Source: an uncultured Verrucomicrobiales bacterium (lineage in GTDB: Bacteria > Verrucomicrobiota > Verrucomicrobiae > Limisphaerales > CANJSG01). From it: a DNA stretch of 26,080 nucleotides. A program made the translations under genes and the position numbers. Within the stretch, counting starts at the first letter, position 1; each line of letters begins with the position of its first letter. The stretch spans positions 1-26,080 of the forward strand of contig CAMLMI010000020.1 in the NCBI GenBank assembly GCA_946480965.1, read 5' to 3'. The notes under the pieces were generated by a model. That model searched no databases and had not been told where the DNA came from. It saw only the letters and a list, made by a program, of their open reading frames with translations. Shown one piece after another: positions 14,918-23,088 of the stretch.

Positions 14918-15286
14918 ATGTCGCACCTCGGCAGACTGCCGGAACCGTTCCGGACTCGCACCAAGGCCTTCGCCGCCGGGGCGATTCGCCTCTTCGCCAA
15001 GCTCTCGCGCCAAGCCGAGCAGACCCGGGTGCTGGGAAAGCAGCTGCTGCGTTCGGGAACATCCGTCGCGGCCCAGGTCAGGGAAGCGTCCCGCGCCCGC
15101 TCATCCGACGAGTTCGTGTCCAAGCTTGGCGGCGCCTTGCAGGAGGCGGACGAGTCCATTCTCTGGCTGGAACTGTTGCGCGAGGAATGCCAGGTGTCGC
15201 CCGACGACACCCGGCCTTTGGAAAAGGAAGCCGACGAACTCATCGCCATCATGACCACGATGATCCAACGGACGAGGGCCACTTGA
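14918..15286 (+). CDS. Four helix bundle protein (23S rRNA intervening-sequence / S23 family)
   Basis: A 122-residue, all-helical protein of the four helix bundle family known from open frames in 23S rRNA intervening sequences and related to Avd of diversity-generating retroelements. Key motif: LGKQLLRSGTSVAAQVREAS (residues 39-58; the family's LLRSGTSV-x-A-x-x-x-EA), followed by DEFVSKLGGALQEADESILWLELL (the K-L-x-x-A-L-x-E-A-x-E-x-x-x-WL-x-LL block). No enzymatic activity is known, and these proteins form pentameric bundles that may bind nucleic acid. It sits alone between the two subunits of the ABC exporter. Its function there is unknown, and position plus repeats at both flanks suggest insertion of a small mobile or selfish unit. 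No Shine-Dalgarno site. Confidence 0.9.
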   Translation: MSHLGRLPEPFRTRTKAFAAGAIRLFAKLSRQAEQTRVLGKQLLRSGTSVAAQVREASRARSSDEFVSKLGGALQEADESILWLELLREECQVSPDDTRPLEKEADELIAIMTTMIQRTRAT

Positions 15287-15291
15287 TCCAC

Positions 15292-15321
15292 CTCGTTTTC
15301 AGCTTTCCGTTTTCAGCTTTC
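15292..15321 (+). repeat. Right flank repeat: inverted-repeat partner plus 14-bp tandem duplication
   Basis: CGTTTTCAGCTTTC occurs twice exactly in tandem (15294-15307 and 15308-15321). It can also be read as alternating 7-nt units CGTTTTC/AGCTTTC. CTCGTTTTCAGCTTT (15292-15306) pairs imperfectly (13/15) with 14893-14907 on the other side of the four-helix-bundle gene. This is a low-GC patch in an otherwise very GC-rich operon and fills the gap before the Wzt-like gene. Confidence 0.75.
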
Positions 15322-15332
15322 CTATTTCTCCC

Positions 15333-16487
<1,155 letters not shown>

Positions 16488-16497
16488 TCCTCCCGTG

Positions 16498-17802
16498 ATG
16501 AAGGTCCTCTACATCGGCGACAACCGGAACCGGCCCAACTGGGGCTGCCGCGCCACCAGCATGGCCCTCGGCGCGATGGTCCGCGAAACGGCCGAGATCA
16601 CCGACATCATCGGCGGCAAGGAGATCGGCTTCAGCACCACCGCCATCCCCTGGGGCGGGCTTTGGCCGAACCGGTTCTGGCAGACCCTGGAAACCCTGCC
16701 GGTCCCGCCGCTCAACCGCCTGCTCCGTTCGGCCAAGAAGTCGTGGAACATCCGCGAGGACTTCGTCGAGGAGTCGCCCGAGCGGACGATCGAACGCTTC
16801 CACCGCCTGCGCCCGAAGCACGGCTGCCTCCGTGAGATGCTCCGCAAGGTCGAGGCCGCCGACGCGCTCGTGGTCAACGGCGAGGGCACCTACATCTTCT
16901 CCACGCCGCCCCGGCGCGATTCGCTCTTCTTCAACTTCATCCTCCGCCTCGGCCAGCAGCTCGGGAAGAAGACCTACGTGCTCAACGCCATGTTCTCCGA
17001 CTGCCCGAAGACCGGCCGCAACGAGGCCGTCTTCCGCACCACCGTCGGAGTGCTGGCCCTATGCGACGCGGTCAGCACCCGCGACTCCCATTCGCTCGCG
17101 GTGCTGCGCGAAGCCGGATTGAAGGACAACACCAGCTTCCATCCCGACGCGCTCTTCACCTGGAGCGCCCACGTCCCGCGCTGGAAGGAGTCCATCACCG
17201 GCGAGCTTTCCCGCTTCCAGCCCTTCGGCGACGAGAGCCACGCCAAGCTGCCCGAGATCGATTTCGACCGTCCCTACCTCTGCCTCAGCGGCAGCTCCTC
17301 CGCCGCGTGGCAGCAGGACAAGGCCTACGCCGCCTACGCCGCGCTCGCGAAGTCCCTCCTCGGCCTCGGCCACCAGCTCCTGGTCACGCCAACCTGCGAA
17401 GGCGACGCCTTCCTCGTGAAAGTGGCCAAGGATCTCCGTTTGCCCTGGCTGTCCGTCCGCGCGCCGATCCGCCTCTGCGCCGGCATCGTCGGCAAGGCCG
17501 AGGTGTTCGTCTCCGGCCGGTTCCACCCGGCCATCCTCGCCTCCGATGGCGGCACGCCCTGCGTCTTCATGGGCTCGAACTCCCACAAGACGCTCACCCT
17601 CCAGCACATGCTGGAATACGAAGATCCCTTCGAGTTCCGCGACATTCCGACCGAGGACGACGTCCGCCGCATCACCGAGCGCACGCGCCGTCTGATCGAG
17701 GAATCGCCCCGGGCCCGCATCGCCGAGGCCGTGGCACGCCGCACCTCCGAAGCCCGCAAAGTCATCCATTTGTTGAACCAACCCGTATCCGCACACTCCT
17801 AA
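16498..17802 (+). CDS. Polysaccharide pyruvyl transferase family protein (WcaK-like), 2
   Basis: A 434-residue protein. The N-terminus MKVLYIGDNRNRPNWGCRATS (N-x-GC-x-A) and the central ADALVVNGEGTYIFSTPPRR match the pyruvyl transferase superfamily (NxGDxA and GEGx motifs in diverged form). The second half has SGSSSAAWQQDK, LLVTPTCEGDAF, and the conserved VSGRFHPAILASDGGTPCVFMGSNSHK, equivalent to the S-x-R-x-H motif of the family. The first half carries an extra segment (about residues 45-115) not usual in short members. It could transfer pyruvate, or be one of the family members of unknown activity. A GTG three bases earlier could also serve as start. The stop overlaps the next ATG by one base (TAATG), indicating coupling with the nonulosonate synthase gene. 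Confidence 0.8.
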   Translation: MKVLYIGDNRNRPNWGCRATSMALGAMVRETAEITDIIGGKEIGFSTTAIPWGGLWPNRFWQTLETLPVPPLNRLLRSAKKSWNIREDFVEESPERTIERFHRLRPKHGCLREMLRKVEAADALVVNGEGTYIFSTPPRRDSLFFNFILRLGQQLGKKTYVLNAMFSDCPKTGRNEAVFRTTVGVLALCDAVSTRDSHSLAVLREAGLKDNTSFHPDALFTWSAHVPRWKESITGELSRFQPFGDESHAKLPEIDFDRPYLCLSGSSSAAWQQDKAYAAYAALAKSLLGLGHQLLVTPTCEGDAFLVKVAKDLRLPWLSVRAPIRLCAGIVGKAEVFVSGRFHPAILASDGGTPCVFMGSNSHKTLTLQHMLEYEDPFEFRDIPTEDDVRRITERTRRLIEESPRARIAEAVARRTSEARKVIHLLNQPVSAHS

Positions 17803-18674
17803 TGAAAGCTCCCAAAGTCATCGCCGAGATCGGCTGCAACCACAAAGGCGACATGGACATCGCCAAAGAGATGATCCACATCGCCGCCTACTTCTGCAAA
17901 GCGGACGTGGTGAAGTTCCAGAAGCGCACCCCGCGCGAGCTCCTCACCCCCGAGGAATACGACACCCCGCATCCCAACCCGGCCAACGCCTACGGCAACA
18001 CCTACGGCGCGCACCGCGAGTTCCTGGAACTCAACGTCGAGCAGCACAAGCAGCTCAAAGCTTGGTGCGAGGAGAACAAGGTCGTTTACAGCACTTCCGT
18101 CTGGGACATGACCTCCGCCAAGGAGATCGCCTCCATCAATCCCGAGTTCATCAAGGTGCCCTCCGCCTGCAACCTGAAGTTCGACATGCTGGGCTACCTC
18201 TGCGACTCCTACGCGGGCGAGCTGCATCTCTCCTTCGGCATGACCACGCACGAAGAGGAGGAGGAGATCGTCCGCTTCTTCGAGTCGAAGAACGCGGCCA
18301 AACGCTTGGTCCTCTACAGCTGCACCTCCGGCTACCCGGTTGAGTTCAAGGACATCTGCCTCTTCGAGATCACCCGCCTACGCGAGAAGTTCGCTAGCCG
18401 CGTGAAAGAGATCGGCTTCTCCGGCCACCACCTCGGCATCGCCGCCGACGTCGCCGCCATGACGCTCGGTGCCACCTGGGTCGAGCGCCACTTCACCCTG
18501 GACCGCACCTGGAAGGGCACCGACCACGCCGCTTCGCTCGAACCCGACGGCATGCGCCGCCTGGTGCGCGATCTGCGCAACGTCTCGCTCGCCCTCGCGC
18601 CCAAGGCCGAGCAATTGCTCGACTGCGAGAAGGTCCAGCGCCGGAAGCTCAAGCGCGAGAAGGCCACGGCCTGA
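17802..18674 (+). CDS. N-acetylneuraminate synthase family protein (NeuB-like), no SAF domain
   Basis: A 290-residue TIM-barrel enzyme of the NeuB family, which condenses phosphoenolpyruvate with a six-carbon sugar to give a nine-carbon 2-keto-3-deoxy acid. Conserved parts: IAEIGCNHKGDMDIAKEMI, VVKFQKRTP, STSVWDMTSAKEI, FIKVPSACN, LSFGMTTHEEEEEIV, VLYSCTSGYP, IGFSGHHLGIAADVAAMTLGA and VERHFTLDRTWKGTDHAASL. Typical NeuB proteins have about 340 residues with a C-terminal antifreeze-like (SAF) domain. Here the protein ends right after the barrel, so the SAF domain is missing rather than frameshifted. The next gene activates the product with CMP. The exact product (Neu5Ac, KDN, legionaminate or other) cannot be fixed, and no epimerase, aminotransferase or acetyltransferase for it is in the window. 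Confidence 0.9.
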   Translation: MKAPKVIAEIGCNHKGDMDIAKEMIHIAAYFCKADVVKFQKRTPRELLTPEEYDTPHPNPANAYGNTYGAHREFLELNVEQHKQLKAWCEENKVVYSTSVWDMTSAKEIASINPEFIKVPSACNLKFDMLGYLCDSYAGELHLSFGMTTHEEEEEIVRFFESKNAAKRLVLYSCTSGYPVEFKDICLFEITRLREKFASRVKEIGFSGHHLGIAADVAAMTLGATWVERHFTLDRTWKGTDHAASLEPDGMRRLVRDLRNVSLALAPKAEQLLDCEKVQRRKLKREKATA

Positions 18675-18712
18675 TCGAGAACCGAAGTCGCACCGCCCGC
18701 CCCAGCCGCTCC

Positions 18713-19885
18713 ATGACCCCGCTTCCTCCAAACGCCACCGTCGCCTTCATCCCGATGCGCGGCGGTTCCAAGGGAATTCCCGGCAAGAACATCAAACCTC
18801 TCGCCGGAAAGCCCATGTGCTGGTGGGTGCTGGAGGCGGCCGTGGGCTGCGCGCGGATCGATCGCGTCTTCGTCGCCACCGATGATCGGGGCATCGGCGA
18901 CGCCGCCCGGGCGCTCGGCTCGACCAAGATCGAGGTCGTGGGCCGTTCACCCGAAACCGCGACCGACACCGCCAGCACCGAGTCGGCGTTGCTGGAGTTC
19001 GCCCGCAACGTGCCGTGCGAACGGATCGTGCTCATCCAGGCCACTTCACCGCTGCTGCGTTCGGAGGACTTGGACGAGGCGTTCCGCACCTTGGACCGCA
19101 CCGGCGCGGATACGTTGCTCTCCGTCGTGAGGCAGAAGCGATTCACTTGGAAGACGACCGCGAACGGCTTGGCCGAGCCGGTCAACTACGTGCCGCTGAA
19201 ACGCCCGCGTCGGCAGGAGTTCGACGGTTTCCTCGTGGAGAACGGGGCGTTCTACGTGATGAAGCGCTCCGGCCTTCTCGAGACCAACTGCCGCCTGCAC
19301 GGCACGACGGCGGCCGTTGAGATGCCGGAAGAGAGCTACATCGAACTGGATGAACTTTCCGACTGGGAGTTCATGGAAGCGGTCCTCTCCCATCGGACCA
19401 AGACCGCGCCAGCGGCCCCGGTGAAGATCCGCCTCTTCGTGACCGACGTGGACGGCGTGCTGACCGATGCCGGCATGTATTACACCGAAACGGGCGACGA
19501 GCTGAAGAAGTTCAACACCCGCGATGGATTGGGTCTCCGGTTGATGCGTGAAGCCGGCATCGTCGCAGGCATCATCACCACGGAGAACACGAAGATCGTC
19601 GCGCGCCGCGCCGAGAAGCTGAAGCTGGACTTCGTCCATCAGGGCGCGCACGACAAGCTCGCCGTGCTCAAACAGCTCTGCGCCGAGCGGGACGTGCCCC
19701 TGTCCGAAGTCGCTTACATCGGCGACGACGTGAACGACCTCGAATGCCTCAAGGCCGTCGGCTGGAGCGCTTGCCCCGCCGACGCCGTGCCAGCCGTGCA
19801 GTCGGTCGTGCGCACGATCCTGAAGACGCCCGGCGGCCGCGGCGCCGTCCGCGAGTTTGCCGAGCGGGTGCTGGCCGCCCGTTGA
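18713..19885 (+). CDS. Acylneuraminate cytidylyltransferase fused to KdsC-like HAD phosphatase
   Basis: A 390-residue two-domain protein. Residues 1-228 are a CMP-nonulosonate synthetase: IPMRGGSKGIPGKNIKPLAGK (CTP-binding loop), VFVATDD, STESALLEF, LIQATSPLLRSEDLDEAF, NGAFYVMKR. Residues 236-390 are a KdsC-type HAD phosphatase with all catalytic motifs: Asp245 and Asp247 in FVTDVDGVLTD, Thr289/Thr290, Lys315 in HDKLAVL, and Asp338-Asp339 in YIGDDVNDLE. The layout resembles vertebrate CMAS. Intact HAD residues suggest that the C-terminal half dephosphorylates a nonulosonate 9-phosphate before the N-terminal half activates it. It lies 38 bp after the synthase gene, which would supply the phosphorylated acid. 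The biochemical order is inferred. Confidence 0.93.
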   Translation: MTPLPPNATVAFIPMRGGSKGIPGKNIKPLAGKPMCWWVLEAAVGCARIDRVFVATDDRGIGDAARALGSTKIEVVGRSPETATDTASTESALLEFARNVPCERIVLIQATSPLLRSEDLDEAFRTLDRTGADTLLSVVRQKRFTWKTTANGLAEPVNYVPLKRPRRQEFDGFLVENGAFYVMKRSGLLETNCRLHGTTAAVEMPEESYIELDELSDWEFMEAVLSHRTKTAPAAPVKIRLFVTDVDGVLTDAGMYYTETGDELKKFNTRDGLGLRLMREAGIVAGIITTENTKIVARRAEKLKLDFVHQGAHDKLAVLKQLCAERDVPLSEVAYIGDDVNDLECLKAVGWSACPADAVPAVQSVVRTILKTPGGRGAVREFAERVLAAR

Positions 19886-19902
19886 ACCCGAGTCTCCGCC
19901 CC

Positions 19903-20826
19903 ATGACACAACGCATCGTCGATCTGGCCCGTCGGTTGGGAACACGAACCTACCGCCGGGTTTTTCGTCGGGACCTGGAACGTGATTTCCAGCGGCTGGA
20001 CCATTCGGACACCGCGCTGCGGTCCGCGATGGAGATGGAGCAGAAGATGCGCTGCGCCTCCGCCCTGCTGGCCATTCCCGGCCTGCACGAGCGCGTCACG
20101 CCACCCGTGCTGAAGGCCGGCGACTGGCTGCACGAGGAGCTCTTCGTCTTCGGCTCCGGCGCGTCGCTCCTCGACCTCACCGCCCAGGAACGGAAGCTGT
20201 TGTCCAAGCTCCCGGTCCTGACGATGAACAAGAATCTCCTGTATTGGGACGTGCTGGGGATCTGGCCGACCTACACCTATCTGGCCGACACGCATTTCCC
20301 CGCCTCGGAGGTCTTCACCCGCATGGTGGAGACACTGGTCACGGCCCCGGAACGGCGTCTGCCGGGATTCATCCTCCGCGACGACTACCGTCCCTGGCCC
20401 CTGGCCGCTCTCCAGCCGCTCTATTTCAAGCGCCACAGCGTCTCGGGCAACCATCCGTGGGCCGAGTCGCTGGACGACAAGATGTATTTCCACCGGGGCA
20501 GCCTGAGCTGTCTGCTCAATCTGATCACGGCGCTGAAATTCGCCCCGAAAGTGACGCTGCTCGGCGTGGATCTGGACGACGGTGCCCCCTTCTACCAGGA
20601 ACGCTACGGCACCGACACGACGCTGCACGATGTCTGGGAAGCCATCCGCCAATCGACCGGCGTTCATCCCACCGCGCTGGAGCACGAGGGTGTGCCGCCC
20701 ATCCAGGCCAAGCTGCCCTGGATCTTCGAGCAGATGGCCGCCCGGGGCGTGACCGTCTCGTGCTACAGCGCCAAGTCGCTTCCGGCCAAGCTGGGCCTCT
20801 GTCCCCTGCGCGCGCCGCTCGCCTGA
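19903..20826 (+). CDS. Unassigned Rossmann-type protein, possible nonulosonate (GT42/DUF115-like) glycosyltransferase
   Basis: I do not recognise this 307-residue protein with certainty. After a basic helical N-terminus (1-50), a nucleotide-binding-like FVFGSGASLLDLT (81-93) is followed by VLTMNKNLLYWDVLGIWPTY (105-124), Asp129 and, later, HRGSLSCLLNLITALKF (197-213) leading into VTLLGVDLDDG (217-227). The order G-x-G-x-S-L, then N-[KQ], then S-x-x-x-x-x-x-A-x-x-[LF], then x-L-x-G-[VI]-D recalls GT42 sialyltransferases (CstII type) and the related DUF115/MptE-like fold. It directly follows the CMP-nonulosonate synthetase gene (17-nt gap), so transfer of the nonulosonate to the glycan is an attractive inference, not a demonstrated function. 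Confidence 0.6.
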   Translation: MTQRIVDLARRLGTRTYRRVFRRDLERDFQRLDHSDTALRSAMEMEQKMRCASALLAIPGLHERVTPPVLKAGDWLHEELFVFGSGASLLDLTAQERKLLSKLPVLTMNKNLLYWDVLGIWPTYTYLADTHFPASEVFTRMVETLVTAPERRLPGFILRDDYRPWPLAALQPLYFKRHSVSGNHPWAESLDDKMYFHRGSLSCLLNLITALKFAPKVTLLGVDLDDGAPFYQERYGTDTTLHDVWEAIRQSTGVHPTALEHEGVPPIQAKLPWIFEQMAARGVTVSCYSAKSLPAKLGLCPLRAPLA

Positions 20827-20865
20827 GCGCCGTTGCGAGGTCCGACGCCCCATCCTTTCTCCGCA

Positions 20866-21774
20866 ATGTCCATCGCCTCCGTCTCGCTGCTCGACGCCAA
20901 GAATCCGGGGGATCTGCTCTCGAAGCCGACGCACTACTTCGACTTCGGGCTGCCGGTCGCCGATGTCTGCGTGAAGACCGCGACCCGCGAAGGGCTGGCC
21001 GGTCACCGCGCCGTCTTCGTCGGCGGAGGCGGTCTGGTGGACAACGACGCCTTCCAGGACGGCGTTGACGCGGCCCGCACCTGCGACGCGCCGGTCAAGG
21101 TGCTCTGGGGCGCGGGCACGAACCGCCACGCCTATCCCTTCCAGTATGCGGTCAACGCGGGCGGCCTCGGCTTTGTCGTTCGTCAGTGGCAGCGGCGGCT
21201 CGGTCTGAAGCCCGTCTCGGCCTATCTGAAGAAGATGGAGCCGCAGTTCCCGCCCCAGGAGTTCTTCGCGTCCTTCGACGCCGTGGGCCTGCGCGATTTC
21301 AACAGCGGCTACACCTGGCTGCCCTGCGTGAGCTGCATGCACCCGGCGCTGGACCACTACCGGAACGTCGCGCCCCGGCAGGCGCTGGCCATCATCGAGC
21401 ATCCGCTCTTCATGCGGATCGACATTCCCGGCGTGCCCAAGCTGGCCAACATGGGCTCCAGCCTGGAGGACATGCTGGCGATGATCGCCTCGGTCGAGAC
21501 GCTCATCACCAGCAGCTACCACGCGGCCTACTGGGCCACGCTCATGAATCGACGCGTGGTCGTCGTGCCCTGGGCCACGAAGTTCCTCTGCTTCAGGCAC
21601 CGCGTCGAAACCGCCTACGACCTCTACTTCTGGAAGGATCATGTGGCCCGGGCCCGGTCGCATCCCGCCGCACTGGAGGAGTGCCGCAACGCGAACCGCA
21701 TGTTCGCCCGCCTGGTCGGCAAGCTCCTCGGCCGACCCGTGGCCGAGAAACGCCCTTCGTTCCGCGCCGCCTGA
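20866..21774 (+). CDS. Polysaccharide pyruvyl transferase family protein, 3
   Basis: A 302-residue protein with a pyruvyl transferase-superfamily pattern. The N-terminus SIASVSLLDAKNPGDLLSKP has an NPGD motif (compare NxGD). The middle has HRAVFVGGGGLVDND (the GGGG turn), VKVLWGAGTNRH and DAVGLRDFNSGY (R-D motif after the first domain). The second half has LAIIEHP and the terminal VETLITSSYHAAYWATLMNRRVVVVPWATKF (S-S-x-H-A-x-x-x-A). It is shorter than the second family member and not closely similar to either of the other two. ATG 20866 is preferred over an in-frame TTG at 20833. The C-terminal tail (about 50 residues) is basic. Substrate unknown. Confidence 0.8.
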   Translation: MSIASVSLLDAKNPGDLLSKPTHYFDFGLPVADVCVKTATREGLAGHRAVFVGGGGLVDNDAFQDGVDAARTCDAPVKVLWGAGTNRHAYPFQYAVNAGGLGFVVRQWQRRLGLKPVSAYLKKMEPQFPPQEFFASFDAVGLRDFNSGYTWLPCVSCMHPALDHYRNVAPRQALAIIEHPLFMRIDIPGVPKLANMGSSLEDMLAMIASVETLITSSYHAAYWATLMNRRVVVVPWATKFLCFRHRVETAYDLYFWKDHVARARSHPAALEECRNANRMFARLVGKLLGRPVAEKRPSFRAA

Positions 21775-21792
21775 TCCCGGAGAAAACGCCCG

Positions 21793-23088
21793 ATGACCCA
21801 GGAATCCCATCCCGTCCCGCCCCCCGTCTGCATCGTCGCGCACAAGGACTACGCCGACGGCGGCGGCGCCACGCGCGCGGCCTTCAATCTCTTCTCCAGC
21901 CTGGAAGCGGTCCAGCCCGCCACCTCCATGCTGGTGAAGACCAAGGCGACGAAGCATCCCAAGGTGATCACCTACGCGCCGCCGCGCGCCTTGGGCGAGC
22001 GCATCCGGCGGCGCCTGCTCGGGCGCACCCTCCGCCAGCGGTTCGGCGTGTTCTCCAAGGCCTTCGAGGCCAAGCGCGACTTCCTGCTGCTGCCCGCCCA
22101 CACGGATACCCGGACGCTGGCCGACCAGGTGCCGCCCGGGGCGATCGTGAACCTGCACTGGGTCGCGGGCTTCGTGGACTTCACCACCTTCTTCGACCGC
22201 CTCCCGAAACCGCGCCGGCTCGTCTGGACGCTGCACGACACGGCGGCGTTCACCGGCGGCTGCCACTACTCCGAGCATTGCCGCCGCTTCGAGCAGTCCT
22301 GCGGGGCGTGCTTCCAGATCGGCTCGAACGACGAGCAGGACGCGACCCGGCTGAACTGGGAGATCAAGCAGCGCGCCTACGCCTCGCTGGCCGACTCGGA
22401 GCTCACCATCGTCTCCCCCAGCCAATGGCTCGCGGCGGAGGCCAGGAAGAGCGCGTTGCTCGGCCGCTTCCCCGTGGAGGTCATCCCCTACGGCGTCGAT
22501 TCGGACACCTTCGCCCCGCGCGACCGCGCCGCCTGCCGCAAGGCGCTCGGAATCCCCGAGGACAAGCTCGTCATCGGCTTCATCGCCTACAACGTGAACA
22601 GCCCCCGCAAGGGCATCGACATCGTCACCGCAGCCTTCCGCGACCCCGCTCTGGTCCGCGACTGCTTCCTCGTGACGGCCGGCAGCGGCAAGCCCTCCTT
22701 GCCCGAGGGCATCGGTTCCGTCCATCTCGGCAAGATCGAGTCGGACCGGCTGCTCACGATGTTCTACTCGTGCGTGGACGCCTTCATCATCGCCTCGCGC
22801 GAGGACAACCTGCCGAACGTCGTGCTGGAATCCCTCGCCTGCGGCACGCCCGTCATCGGTTCCCGCACCGGCGGCATCCCCGACATGATCCGCGAGGGAG
22901 AAACGGGCTGGACCTTCGACAAGGCCTCTCCCGAGGACCTGCGCCGGGTTCTCCTGGACCTGCTGCCGCAGCGGGAACGCGTCCAGGCCATGCGCCCGGC
23001 CTGCCGCAAAGCCATTGAGGAAGGCTACACGCTCCAGCTCCAGGCGGACCGTTACGCCCGACTGTTCCAGCGGATCGCCGCCCGATGA
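21793..23088 (+). CDS. Glycosyltransferase family 4 (WcaC-like)
   Basis: A 431-residue GT-B fold transferase. The N-terminal domain begins CIVAHKDYADGGGATRAAFNLF (glycine-rich acceptor loop) and contains the distinctive cysteine-rich LHDTAAFTGGCHYSEHC with a further SCGAC, a feature of a GT4 subgroup found in colanic-acid-type clusters. The C-terminal domain has VIPYGVDSDTFAPR, VIGFIAYNVNSPRKGID, and the donor-binding REDNLPNVVLESLACGTPVIG followed by GGIPDMIREGETGW (E-x7-E motif). The donor is probably a nucleotide-activated hexose, but specificity is unknown. The stop overlaps the next gene's start as ATGA, so the two transferases are translationally coupled. Confidence 0.93.
   Translation: MTQESHPVPPPVCIVAHKDYADGGGATRAAFNLFSSLEAVQPATSMLVKTKATKHPKVITYAPPRALGERIRRRLLGRTLRQRFGVFSKAFEAKRDFLLLPAHTDTRTLADQVPPGAIVNLHWVAGFVDFTTFFDRLPKPRRLVWTLHDTAAFTGGCHYSEHCRRFEQSCGACFQIGSNDEQDATRLNWEIKQRAYASLADSELTIVSPSQWLAAEARKSALLGRFPVEVIPYGVDSDTFAPRDRAACRKALGIPEDKLVIGFIAYNVNSPRKGIDIVTAAFRDPALVRDCFLVTAGSGKPSLPEGIGSVHLGKIESDRLLTMFYSCVDAFIIASREDNLPNVVLESLACGTPVIGSRTGGIPDMIREGETGWTFDKASPEDLRRVLLDLLPQRERVQAMRPACRKAIEEGYTLQLQADRYARLFQRIAAR

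Noticed and set aside
14888..15332. Diversity-generating retroelement suggested by the Avd-like four-helix-bundle protein
   Set aside because: No reverse transcriptase and no template/variable repeat pair is visible anywhere in the window.
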